A stretch of DNA of 64,000 nt from Dipteris shenzhenensis (Eukaryota > Polypodiophyta > Polypodiopsida > Gleicheniales). The notes under the pieces were generated by a model. That model saw only the letters and a program-made list of their open reading frames with translations. It made no database searches and had not been told where the DNA came from. Of the stretch, positions 54,577-64,000 are shown in pieces. The stretch lies in the NCBI GenBank assembly GCA_047967505.1, contig CM106540.1; one strand, given 5' to 3'. The translations under genes and the position numbers were made by a program. The first letter of the stretch is position 1. Each line of letters begins with the position of its first letter.

Positions 54577-57500
54577 ACACTGATTTCAATCCCAAAGAAG
54601 ATTTCAGTTGTCAAGTCGACCAAGTGGAACAGGATCCTTGGTACATCGACAGCGGTGCATCATCTCATATGACAAATCATCAGGAATGGTTCACAGAAAT
54701 GAAGCCATTAGAAGGTCAAAAGAATGTCATCTATACAGCAGACAATACACCGAATCCGGTTCAAGGGACAGGTGTTATCCCTATGAACAATTTCACTGGT
54801 ACAAAACGATTAGTCAAAGATGTGCTCTATGTTCCGAAGCTCAGCAAGAACCTTTTGTCAGTAGGTCAAATGACGGAACACAACTACAAAGTCATCTTCA
54901 ACGGTGATGAATGCACTATCAGAGACAAATCCAAAAGAGGGCAGCTAGTAGCAAAAGGTGTCAAGGAAGGACGCTTATACAGGATGCTAGCTACAGTACC
55001 AGATAAACATGCCATGTCAGCTCAAATGCAACAGATGCCACTATCTGCAAAATGGCATAAGAGATATGGTCATGTCAACTTCAAGTACTTGTTAGATCTC
55101 AGGAATCACAATATGGCAATTGGGATTCCGAAGCGACAGTTTCTTGGAAAGGTTTGTGAAGCATGCTGCTTCGGCAAACAAAAGCGAACCAACTTTGTCA
55201 GAAGTACCTCTCGTGCACGAGGTATTCTTGATTTAATTCATACAGATGTATGGGGTTATGCCCAGACCCGCAGCATCAATGGTTCACTTTATTACTTGAC
55301 CTTCATCGACGACTACAGTAGATATTGTTGGGTCTACTTTCTGAAAGAGAAATCTGAAGTGTTTTCCAGATTTCAAGAATTCAAAGCCATGGTAGAAAAC
55401 CAAACAGGCAGAAAGATTAAGGTCATGAGATCAGATAGAGGAGGTGAATACATGTCTTCAGCCTTCATGAACTTTTGCAAAACTCACGGCATTCGAAGAC
55501 AATTCACATGTGCAGATACTCCTCAGCAAAATGCAATAGCTGAAAGGAAGAATGGGACTTTAGCAGACAGTGCTAGAGCAATGCTTAGTGAAAAGCATCT
55601 TCCGAATCAGTATTGGGCAGAAGCAATAGCTACAGCTAACTACTTGCTTAATCGGCTTCCTACCGAACCGATACAAGGTATGACTCCTTATGAAGCATTC
55701 ACTGGACACAAGCCACGCATTGGGCGTCTCCGCATATTTGGTTGCATAGCATATGCCCACATACATGATGATCATCGCAGGAAATTGGATGCTAAGTCAC
55801 GGAAATGCATCATGGTAGGCTACAGTGAAGAAAGTAAAGCATACAAATTGTATGATCCCATCAACCGCAAAGTCATTATCTCCAGAGATGTAATCTTCGA
55901 TGAGGAATCAGAATGGAAAACCTCACCTACACAGGAGATAGATGCATCGACTTCACAGTCATCTACAGAACAGGTTGATGAAGAAGAGCAAGAATTGCCA
56001 GCAACACCCCAATCAGTGTCACAACAGCTCAGACGGTCTACTAGGGAAAGCAGACCACCAGCCAGATTGACATATGCTCAGAAAGGCAAAGCAATTCAGG
56101 TGGAAACCACCAACTATGCTCTTATGACTACCATCATGGCTACAGAAGAGCCAGTGTACTTCGAAGACGCAGTAGATAAGCCAGAATGGCAAACTGCAAT
56201 GAATGAAGAAATGGATGCTTTGTATAAAAATAACACTTGGGTATTATGCGACCTTCCACCAGGAAAGAAGGCCATAGCCAACAAATGGGTATACAAAGTG
56301 AAGTACAGTCCAGATGGCAGTATTCAGAGATACAAAGCCAAATTAGTTGCAAAAGGATTTGCACAACAATATGGCCAAGATTATGATGAGACTTATGCTC
56401 CAGTCGCAAAGATGGATTCCATACGGTTCTTGATATCACTAGCGACACTCAGTAAATGGAATGTGTATCAGCTCGATGTCAAGAATGCATTTCTCAGTGG
56501 TTATCTAGACGAGGAAGTCTACATGCAACAACCAGCCGGTTATGTTGAACCAGGACAGGAGAACAAGGTTTGCCATCTCAAGAAAAGTCTCTATGGCTTA
56601 AAGCAAGCACCCAGAAGTTGGTACAGCAGAATTGACAAGTATTTTGCTGATCTGGGATACATGAAGTCCAATGCAGATCATACTCTCTACTACAAAGTTC
56701 AAGGGGAAGATATTACTATTGCACTTTTGTACGTAGATGATCTGATTGTGACAGGAAGCAAGGATAGCTTCATCAGAAAGCTAAAACAAGACTTATCTGC
56801 AGAGTTCGACATGAAAGATCTTGGACTTATGCACTATTGTCTTGGAATTGAGTTCTGGAGAGATTCAGATAGCACATTCATGAGTCAGCTCAAATATGTT
56901 GACAGTCTCCTGAAGAAGTTTCATATGGCAGATTGCAAGATTGCAGCCACTCCCATGGAACAGAGTTTGAAACTTACTAAAGATTCAGAAAAGCCTACAG
57001 TCAATGACAGATACTACAGGCAACTCATTGGATCTCTTATATATCTGACAATCACACGGCCAGATATTTGTTATGCAGTAAGCTCACTAGCACAGTTTAT
57101 GGCAAATCCAAAACAGTCTCACTGGAATGCAGCCAAACGAGTCTTGAGATACATCAGAGGTACAAGACAATTTGGGATAGAATACAGAGGAAGTCATCCA
57201 CGGTTGCATGGATACTGTGACAGTGACTATGCTGGAGATCATGAGACTAGGAGATCGACACAGGGATATGCATTTTTCCTTGGTCAAGGTGCTATATCAT
57301 GGTTGTCAAACAAACAGCCAACTGTTTCTTTGTCTTCGACTGAAGCAGAATATAGAGCACTCACTACAGGTGCATGTGAGGCTATATGGCTCAGAAGACT
57401 ATTGTCAGAAACAGATTACTTTGATGAGTCAAAGCCAACAACAATATACTGTGATAATCAATCGGCTCAAGCATTGGCCAAAAATCCAGTATATCACTCC

Positions 57501-57698
57501 AGAACAAAGCACATTGATGTCAGAGAGCACTTCATCAGAGAAAGAGTGTTACTTGGTGACATCACACTGCAACATTGTGATAGCAAAGAAAATGTTGCAG
57601 ATATCTTTACCAAACCACTCGGTAAAGAGCTATTCGAGAAACACCGACTAGCTCTTGGTTTGATGCAAAGGAAGGACATTCCCATTAAAGGGGTGTGA
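54447..57698 (+). CDS. pol: Copia Pol polyprotein (protease, integrase, RT, RNase H)
   Basis: The frame opens after a TAA at 54,444-54,446; the first ATG is 54,528, giving 1,056 residues (numbering from it). Protease: WYIDSGASSHM with the active Asp at 41. GAG pre-integrase zinc part about 170-222. Integrase core: HTDVWG (D240), RSDRGGEY (D303) and AERKNG (E339), that is DD35E. RT: NKWVYKVKY from about 585, QLDVKNAFLSG, and LLYVDDL (Y735 to D738). RNase H: GYCDSDYAG (D898), STEAEYRAL (E939), IYCDNQSA (D976). C-terminus ADIFTKPLG. No internal stops. The frame is minus one relative to gag, with 130 bases of overlap (54,447-54,576). It would be made as a gag-pol fusion. Confidence 0.95.
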   Translation, partial: NRGNSRGRGNHCGGHSSHSHFANEHGNMFLASEELHQTDTMHLDTDFNPKEDFSCQVDQVEQDPWYIDSGASSHMTNHQEWFTEMKPLEGQKNVIYTADNTPNPVQGTGVIPMNNFTGTKRLVKDVLYVPKLSKNLLSVGQMTEHNYKVIFNGDECTIRDKSKRGQLVAKGVKEGRLYRMLATVPDKHAMSAQMQQMPLSAKWHKRYGHVNFKYLLDLRNHNMAIGIPKRQFLGKVCEACCFGKQKRTNFVRSTSRARGILDLIHTDVWGYAQTRSINGSLYYLTFIDDYSRYCWVYFLKEKSEVFSRFQEFKAMVENQTGRKIKVMRSDRGGEYMSSAFMNFCKTHGIRRQFTCADTPQQNAIAERKNGTLADSARAMLSEKHLPNQYWAEAIATANYLLNRLPTEPIQGMTPYEAFTGHKPRIGRLRIFGCIAYAHIHDDHRRKLDAKSRKCIMVGYSEESKAYKLYDPINRKVIISRDVIFDEESEWKTSPTQEIDASTSQSSTEQVDEEEQELPATPQSVSQQLRRSTRESRPPARLTYAQKGKAIQVETTNYALMTTIMATEEPVYFEDAVDKPEWQTAMNEEMDALYKNNTWVLCDLPPGKKAIANKWVYKVKYSPDGSIQRYKAKLVAKGFAQQYGQDYDETYAPVAKMDSIRFLISLATLSKWNVYQLDVKNAFLSGYLDEEVYMQQPAGYVEPGQENKVCHLKKSLYGLKQAPRSWYSRIDKYFADLGYMKSNADHTLYYKVQGEDITIALLYVDDLIVTGSKDSFIRKLKQDLSAEFDMKDLGLMHYCLGIEFWRDSDSTFMSQLKYVDSLLKKFHMADCKIAATPMEQSLKLTKDSEKPTVNDRYYRQLIGSLIYLTITRPDICYAVSSLAQFMANPKQSHWNAAKRVLRYIRGTRQFGIEYRGSHPRLHGYCDSDYAGDHETRRSTQGYAFFLGQGAISWLSNKQPTVSLSSTEAEYRALTTGACEAIWLRRLLSETDYFDESKPTTIYCDNQSAQALAKNPVYHSRTKHIDVREHFIRERVLLGDITLQHCDSKENVADIFTKPLGKELFEKHRLALGLMQRKDIPIKGV

Positions 57699-57742
57699 TG
57701 GAATGTAATGCTCAGTCCTTCTTCGATTCCCCAGAATCATCA

Positions 57743-57786
57743 TCTTGAGGGAAGGCCTACTTCATGATGTTGATCTTGAGGGAAGG
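57743..57786 (+). other. Polypurine tract, present twice
   Basis: cttgagggaagg occurs at 57,775-57,786, ending exactly at the 3' LTR, and again at 57,744-57,755, 31 bases upstream. The second copy primes plus-strand DNA synthesis; the upstream copy could be an extra primer. Confidence 0.8.
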
Positions 57787-58043
57787 TGTTGAGAGTTCAC
57801 GCTCAACATCATGTGATCATGTGTGCATAGCACCATCACGTGATCATATGTGCATAGCACTAACCTTATAGAGTGCTATAAAGGAAAGGGTTAGCTCCCC
57901 TAACCCTAACCCTAAAAGGGTTTGTATATATTCTATTTTTTCAACTAATTCTAGTGTACAGTTAGTCATTTGTGGTGTGCTCTCTAGCTGTGCCCTCTCT
58001 CCTCATCTCCACTCTTCTCCTCTCCCCTCTTCATATTTTGTCA
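57787..58043 (+). repeat. 3' LTR (257 bp)
   Basis: Same text as the 5' LTR by direct reading, followed by the second tgttt. Confidence 0.97.
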
Positions 58044-58048
58044 TGTTT

Positions 58049-59095
58049 TACTACATATTGCATGCACTTTATCTAACTCTCGTAAATTGGGCACACAATA
58101 GCAAGCTGCAATCAGAGAAAAAATTAATGGTGAATTTTAGCCCAAAGGCGAATTTAAGGCTCCATTTGATATGAAAGGCTATTCTAATAGACTTTTATAA
58201 GTCATTTTTAGCCCAAAAAAAACCATTTCACCAAAATTCATAAGCTACAATTTGCCCTCCCTTTCTTGAGAGGATATACGTGCTCGTTTCAATTTTGCTC
58301 GCCATTTCTTGAGAGTAGATGCAGACTATTTTCAGTTTCACCCCTTCCCCCAATCTCTCATGCTTCTTCCCCTAGTCTCTCATCCTTCTAAGCTTTATCT
58401 TCTTCCCCGTAAACTGCTTGTTGTAGATGCATTATCATCTCTTCTAGGCTCTGGTTGTGGCAATATCGATACACTCACCTTGCCTTCAGTTCTTATCATG
58501 AAGTGCCTATTCTCTTTGCTTGAGTGGGAGGAAAGATGTGTCTAGTCCTTGTATGAATCCTTGGATGGTTCTACTCACACCATTTGTGCACTACGGTATT
58601 GTGGGAACTCACGCTAGTGATAGCTTATGGGCTAGGATTGCAAAAAACCCACGGGTTGGTAATTAAACGTCAATGCTCATTGAACAGCGACATCCTTCCC
58701 TATGCTAGATTCCTTTAACAAATGTTTTTGGGTCACTCCACTCTTTCTTTTGGTAGGTAATAAGTTGCTATTGCTGCTTTTATATCTTGTTTTAATTTCA
58801 TCCAGTCATCTGATTGTTTGTTTGTATGATCTATTGATTTAAAAGGCAATTTTAGGTCGATTGCTTCTCTAGCCACCTATGGCCAAGTATATGCAAACAC
58901 AGTGCTAGTCCACTCTTAGGGTCAGGACACACCTCACAAATTTGGTGCTTGTGCTGATTCTAATCGACTTCATTTTGTTGCTCTAGAGAGGTAAGGTTCT
59001 GAACATGACGATTGTTGCAAGTCCCAACTAGGAATGTAGCCCGATTTCTTTCTAAGTCTACTTAATTTGAGTGATTAGGTTTTCCCTCTCTTTAA
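58049..59095. other. No gene recognised
   Basis: Should be the continuation of the TNP1-like gene past the copia insertion, but no matching exon is visible. Short plus-strand frames (for example 58,309-58,545) have no domain. Confidence 0.4.
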
Positions 59096-59100
59096 GTAGA

Positions 59101-59257
59101 TGTTCTTGAGAGTGCTCTCAATGGTTGCAAGAACGGAAGAAGGAGAGAGAGAAACAGAGAGCCACACAAGTTTTGGTGGGTGCAGCACCACCCTAATCTT
59201 CTTTTTCATTCATTTATATATGTGTTTGAGTATTGTACATAACTGGGGTAACAACAT
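59101..59257 (-). repeat. Putative 3' LTR of the decayed copia element
   Basis: TG...CA ends and position next to a purine tract are the only evidence; the partner LTR is off-window. Confidence 0.3.
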
Positions 59258-59330
59258 AGTGAACTTTAACCCCCACAACCTCCCACTTAAAGGAAAATGT
59301 GCCTTTAAGGGAGAACAACCAGTGAGCATA

Positions 59331-61251
59331 CTATCTAATGCCCATCAATACATGACAATACTCAAACCGCTGATTAGGTAGACTCTTCGTCAGCATATCT
59401 GCAGGGTTATCATCTGTATGAACCTTGACAAGCTCTATGTGCTTGTCCTCAAGTATGTCCCTGATGAAATGGTACCTGACCTCAATGTGTTTGGTCTTTG
59501 TATGAAAGACCGGATTCTGTGCTAGTTGAATAGCACTCATGGAATCACTATGCAATGTCGGTATACCTATATGAATCCCCAAATCTCCCCCTAGCCGATC
59601 AAGCCATATAGCCTCCTTGCAACCCTCTGTGGCTGCAACATACTCAGCCTCTGTGGTAGACAAAGCAATGCACTACTGTGCGCGAGACATCCATGACACT
59701 ACACCACCTGCAAAGGTGAACACATAACCAAAAGTGGATCTCCTACTATCCACATGCCCTCTGCATAGTCTGAATCTGTGTACCCAAGTACACGCATGTC
59801 TCCTCTACCAAAGCAGATGCACATCTCCATGGTATCCTTCATGTACCTCATGATGCACTTAACTACCTCCCAATGCCTCTTTCTTGGATTAGCCATATAC
59901 CGGCTAACAACTCCCACTGCAAATGCAATGTCTAGTCTAGTAGCTATCATAGCATACATAAGACTCCCAACTGCTGATGCATAAGGAACCTTGGCCATCA
60001 TGGCCCTCTCCTCATCTGATTTGGGACTATCTGTATGACTCAATTTCACATATGGAGGCAATGGAGTACTCAGTACCTTCCCTCCCTCCATATTGAAACA
60101 CTGCAATACTTTTGTAACATACTCTTTTTGTGAAAGCCAAAGGAGTTTCCTACTCCGATCGCACGACGTGATGTGCATACCAAGAATATGATCTGCAAGT
60201 CCCAAATCCTTCATATCAAAGGCCTCATGCAACTTGGCCTTTAATGCATCTAGCTCATAAGTATTCTTGCTAGCCAATAGCATATCATCCACATATAGTG
60301 CCAAGATTATCAGGCTATTATCCTTAGCCCTTTTAGTGTAGAGGCAGTGATCAATTTCACTCCTTCTAAAACCCTAGGACCAAATGAAAGCATCAAACTT
60401 CTCATACCATTCTCTAGGCATTGCTTAAGACCATAGAGACTCTTCTTCAGCTTGCAAACTAAATGCTCTTTGCCCTTTTCTTCAAAGCCTTGCGGTTGCA
60501 CCATGTAAATTTCCTTATGCAGATCCCCGTGCAAGAAAGCTATCTTGACATCCATCTGCATAAGCTCCATATCTTCTGCTGCTACTAGTCCAAGCATGCA
60601 TCTAAGTGTGGTCATCTTCACAACCGAAGAGAATATCTCATCAAAGTCCACACCCTTGTCTTGCTTGAACCCTTTAGCGACCAAACGGGCCTTATACCTA
60701 GGCACATCATCACCTATGACCTTCATTTTGTAGACCCATTTACATGGCAATGCTTTCTTTCCATGTGGCAAAGAAACCAAGTCCCAAGTCTTATTCTTCA
60801 TAAGTGAACTCATCTTTGATTGCATAGCATACTCCCACTTGTGTTGATCCTCGTGCATCATAGCCTCTCTGTAGCAAGAAGGCTCCCCGCAATCAGTAAA
60901 CATCACATAGTCTACCCCTGGAACAAACCTATCAGGTGGCCTAGACACTCTAGATGATCTTCTCAAGGGCATTTCAGCTTGCTTTCCCACTTGCATATCA
61001 GCCACATTTGGCTCATCATCTACCCTTGATTGTATACTTGTGGGAGTGCTTGGTGGTACCATTTCTTGCACATTTGGTGCATGGATAGCTTGCTTTTTCT
61101 CAACATATGTAGGTGGATTCACATCCTGGAAAGTGATTCTCCTCATTTCCACATCCCTCATGGGTGCCTTATGCATCTTCTTCTCATTGAAGACTACGTC
61201 ATGGCTGTGTATGATCTTCTTTGCTTCTAGATCCCAGAGACAACAGCCCAT
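59331..61251 (-). pseudogene. Copia RT and RNase H, decayed
   Basis: 61,251-60,310: a linker rich in Pro and charged residues, then the RT: PCKWVYKMKVI, RYKARLVAKGFKQDKGVDFDEIFS, MDVKIAFLHGDLHKEIYM, PQGFEEKGKEHLVCKLKKSLYGLKQ. A frame change gives 60,304-59,699: ALYVDDMLLAS (YVDD active site), DLGLADHILGM, AVGSLMYAMIATRLDIAFAVG, GYTDSDYAEGMW. Another leads to RNase H at 59,663-59,331: STTEAEYVAATEGCKEAIWL, SMSAIQLAQNPVFHTKTKHIEVRYHFIRD, DMLTKSLP. The C-terminal order and spelling are standard for copia. At least two frame changes separate active-site blocks. Confidence 0.87.
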
Positions 61252-62229
61252 CTCTCCACTTTCACCATAACCTAGAAAGATGCATTTCCTAGACTTAGGA
61301 TCTAGCTTCTTTCAAAGCTCTTTTGGCACATGTGCATATGCCTCACACCCAAATATATGCAAATGAGAGTAAGAGGGCTTCTTGCCACTCCATGCCTCTT
61401 TAGGAATACCATCATCCAAACTCTTACTAGGTGATCTATTGATCAAATGCAGTGCAATCTTCATTGCCTTAGCCCAAAAACCACCCAAAGACTTGCATTG
61501 GAAAGCATGCATTGCAACCTTTCTTGAATGGTACGATTCATCGTTTCTGCAACTGGATTTTGCTCTGGAGTACGAGGGGATGTGAGCCCTATCTTAATCC
61601 CACGTGTATCACAAAAATGCTAAATGTCATGAGAGAGATACTCTCCACCATTGTCAGTCCATAGGCATTTAAGCATTCCACCTGACTGATTCTCAACCAA
61701 GGCCAGCCATTTCTGAAATACCTAGAACACAACACTCTTCCGAGCTATAGCATAAGCCCACACTTTCCTAGTTGCATCATCAATGAATGTCACATAGTAT
61801 TCAGCCCTGCCTAATGACCGTGTAGGCATGGGATCACAAACGTCTGAATGCACCAAATCAAGCTTTTCAAACTCTTTCTTTCCCCTTCTTTTATGGGCTG
61901 ATTTAGTCTGCTTCCCATAAAGACAGTGCTCACAAAATTCAAAATCAGAGAAACTCAAATGCGGTACATAACCCAAATGGCATAAGAGTTTCATTCCATT
62001 CTAGCTCATGTGCCCCAACTTGCAATGCCACAAAGAAGTGCTTGGCTGCTTAGTTATTGCAACAACATGATCAAATACCCCTGATACATGTAAGGGATAC
62101 AATGTCCCACACTTGGCACCTCTGGTCAAAAGCATAGAGCCCTTCTGAATTTTCCAACTCTAAAAGCCAAAAGTGGTGTGAAAACTAGCATCATCTAGCT
62201 GACCCACTGAAATAAGACTCTTGGTCAAC
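61252..62229 (-). pseudogene. Copia integrase, decayed
   Basis: From 61,994 the frame has the pre-integrase zinc part (HLGYVPHLSF; CEHCLYGKQTK) and LVHSDVCDPM, where the first catalytic Asp survives. After a TAG at 61,722 the text continues through TDNGGEY (second Asp) and PEQNPVAE (Glu) with stops. The frame 61,512-61,312 gives the later part (KPSYSHLHIFGCEAYAHVP). A TGA at 61,312-61,314 breaks PKEL.KKLDP, where Arg is usual. It would insert element DNA; not functional. Confidence 0.82.
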
Positions 62230-63324
62230 TTAGGCACATGTCTCACATGTTTCAAAAAAAAATGCAGACCCATTTGCAAAAGAAAACTTTATGTCACCTA
62301 CTCCCACTATGTCACATGCATAGTCATTTGCAAGATGCACACAACCTATCTTTCCACTATCATAAGTGGAGAACCATTCCCTATGGGGAGTAACATGGAA
62401 TGAAGCACCAGAATCCAAAATCCAATCTTGGGAATATGCATCATCTGAAGTGGTAAGCAACTCTGCAGATAAACTAGACATGAAGAGAACGTCATTGTCA
62501 CTATCATGTGTGACTGCATTGATCTCCTCAATCTTCACTTTTCCTTTGTCCTCCCTTGGACTCTCTTCCTTTTGATTTGCACCCCAATTTGCATTCTTTT
62601 TCTTATCCTTTTGCTCTCTTTTCAGCTTGTAGCAATCCTTTTTCATATGGCCCTTCTTGTCACGGTGGTAACACTCAATGTTCCATGCCCTGGATTTGCT
62701 ACGAAACTTCCCTGTTTCTTCGGACTTCCCCCTGAACTGTGATCTGTCCCTTTGTACATTTAAGGTTGCATCCTGCTTGTTGCCGTCCATAGACTTTTGT
62801 CTAATCTCCTCGGCCAATAAGCTACCCACAACATCATCAAATTTCAGTACTCCACCAGGTGCAGAGTTACTGACAGCTGTACAGAAGGTATCCCATGAGG
62901 ATGGCAATGAACATAAGAGAAATATTGCCTCAGTCTTCACATCAAAATTCATCTTCTGAGCTTGAAGCTGGCTGAAAATAATATTAAATTCAGTCAAGTG
63001 AGAAGCAATGGAGACCCCTTCCTTCATCTGTAGCTCAAACAACCTCTTCATGAGGTAAACTTTATTAGAGGCAGTTTCCTTCTCATAAGTGGCACACAGT
63101 TTCTTCCACAAATCTTCTGTAGTTTGCTCATTTACTACTGTGAAATAAACTAACTCTGCAAGATGAATCATCTGACTCATGTGCATATACTGTGCATCCA
63201 TATGAGCAAATCTGGCCCAAAAGAAAATGCCAACTACAATGGCAATCCAAAATGCCAATAAGTGCCAAATGACCCAAGCATAAACACCATCCACTAGCAT
63301 ATGCATTAATAAGATCTCATCCAA
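62230..63324 (-). pseudogene. Copia gag and protease, decayed
   Basis: The open frame (no ATG start) begins with a divergent hydrophobic stretch. Copia gag follows: QTTEDLWKKLCATYEKETASNKVYLMKRLFELQMKEG, FDDVVGSLLAEE. A knuckle reads CYHRDKKGHMKKDC, with the second Cys replaced by Arg. A Lys-rich linker leads to the protease start DWILDSGASFHVTPHREWFSTY, with the catalytic Asp present. The frame is lost at an A run near 62,265. Gag packages RNA and the protease cuts the polyprotein; the broken knuckle and frame argue against function. The natural N-terminus should lie right of 63,324 but was not recognised. Confidence 0.8.
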
Positions 63325-64000
63325 GAGAGCATAGCACTATCAGTGCATCACCTGCAATGTGTCAAAGCTGTCCCTCAGCATAAAATAGCATCCATGTGCA
63401 AAGCGTCCATAAAAAGTAGCATCCCACAAGGCAATTTGGGCCTATCAGTGCATCCAATAAGGATCGCAATGCATCCAAATGGCCTATAAATCATCCACTA
63501 CAACCCAATGCACACCACAAATGAGCGCACACTGCTCAAACTGCAACCAGAGTGATTTGCATAAGGTATGCTCAAGAAATCATAGTCCCACGGTAATGAC
63601 TGCTACTAAAAATAGAACCTGAGATGCCTCAAAACATGGGCACCATTGCATAATCGGACTCAGCAAGAAAATCTGCAAATATCTCTCTTCTACCGAAACT
63701 CCAAAATCCCAACCGATGAGTGAGAAATGGGAGTCAACACTTATCCATTACCATGTGGCATAAATCTAAGCTTTCAAAACCTTAGAATGAAAAATGCATA
63801 ACAAAGAGACGAAGTCAAATACACAGAGATCTATAACTTTAAAAATACTCCACCAAATCATGCAAGAACTGATAGGTAGAGGTTTTTAGGTGTCCGAAAT
63901 GCAATGGGATAGATGGGTTTGGAAACCGTGGTCTCAATCACTGGGTCCAACACACGGGCTGAAAAACGTTTTTGGAAACAGAGCTATTTGTAAACTCCAT
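63325..64000 (-). other. Leader side of the decayed copia element, no gene recognised
   Basis: The plus strand has several variants of atcagtgcatc(c/a) and aatgcatcc (63,340-63,480), a weak internal repetition. No gag N-terminus, primer site or LTR was seen before the window ends. Confidence 0.4.

Larger units (their letters stand above)
50699..58048 (+). mobile_element. Structurally complete Ty1/copia retrotransposon with 5-bp target duplication
   Basis: The element is 50,704-58,043 with tgttt at 50,699-50,703 and again at 58,044-58,048. LTRs of 257 bp look identical. The interior holds a perfect primer site, a 2.5-kb leader with a minisatellite, gag, pol, and a polypurine tract. Identical LTRs mean a very recent insertion. 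Pol carries protease, DD35E integrase, RT and RNase H in the copia order. The only defect is the gag-to-pol frame change. Regions outside match the disrupted TNP1-like gene on the left; the right flank is not recognised. Confidence 0.96.
59101..64000 (-). mobile_element. Decayed Ty1/copia element, runs off the right edge
   Basis: Reading leftward from the right edge: leader, gag, protease, integrase, RT and RNase H in copia order, broken by stops and frame changes. A possible 3' LTR is 59,101-59,257 (plus strand tgttcttgag to gtaacaaca); a G-rich polypurine-like tract on the minus strand (complement of ccccacaacctccca, 59,270-59,285) lies just right of it, leaving a gap of about 12 bases, so the LTR end is uncertain. 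The 5' LTR and primer site would be beyond 64,000. It resembles the TNT1/Tork-like group by its motif spelling. Confidence 0.85.

Overview
The window looks like a stretch of a large, repeat-packed land-plant nuclear genome. Almost everything recognisable is a plant-type transposable element: Ty1/copia and Ty3/gypsy retrotransposons, CACTA (En/Spm) TNP2 and TNP1 genes, a probable Mutator-like transposase, and two copies of a DUF7869-like gene. These lie among AT-rich satellites, minisatellites and palindromic arrays. Initiator-Met tRNA primer sites, 5-base target duplications and GT-AG introns in the transposase remnants fit a plant. The species cannot be named from the sequence. I see no intact host gene, tRNA, rRNA or CRISPR.

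Layout. 1-1,065: edge of a minus-strand copia-like element (LTR 356-644) inserted in an older reverse transcriptase (RT) gene. 1,066-12,957: gene-poor, with a 41-bp tandem repeat, a duplicated segment carrying a 1,019-bp inverted-repeat insertion, a polypurine tract, a (TG)n run and a triplicated 499-bp unit. 12,958-14,765: decayed FCP1-like phosphatase (minus) beside a decayed plus-strand protein with an HGKG motif. 14,766-18,770: repeats and one long inverted repeat. 18,771-22,253: decayed gypsy element (minus). 22,318-24,115: internally deleted CACTA TNP2 (minus), fused to a truncated copia gag with its 5' LTR (24,116-25,856). 25,857-27,124: decayed plus-strand copia pol. 27,880-29,480: AT-rich dimeric satellite. 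29,722-30,435: array of an 18-bp palindrome. 30,527-31,443: CACTA tail and copia RT fragments. 32,064-34,334 and 40,701-42,218: DUF7869-like pseudogenes. 35,660-38,400: MULE-like transposase. 42,221-50,660: CACTA-like region with minus-strand TNP2 and plus-strand TNP1-like sequence, interrupted by a gag-only LTR element (43,410-46,176). 50,704-58,043: structurally complete copia element inserted in the TNP1-like gene. 59,101-64,000: decayed minus-strand copia element that runs off the window.

Nesting gives relative ages. The 50.7-58.0 kb copia element is youngest: its LTRs look identical, its target duplication is perfect, and gag and pol are open apart from one frame change. The gag-only element is older (LTRs differ at about seven bases plus one indel by eye). 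The TNP2, DUF7869-like, MULE-like, gypsy and 59-64 kb copia genes are older still. Several of their in-frame stops are TGA, TAG or TAA where a C-to-T change would explain them, as expected in methylated repeats.
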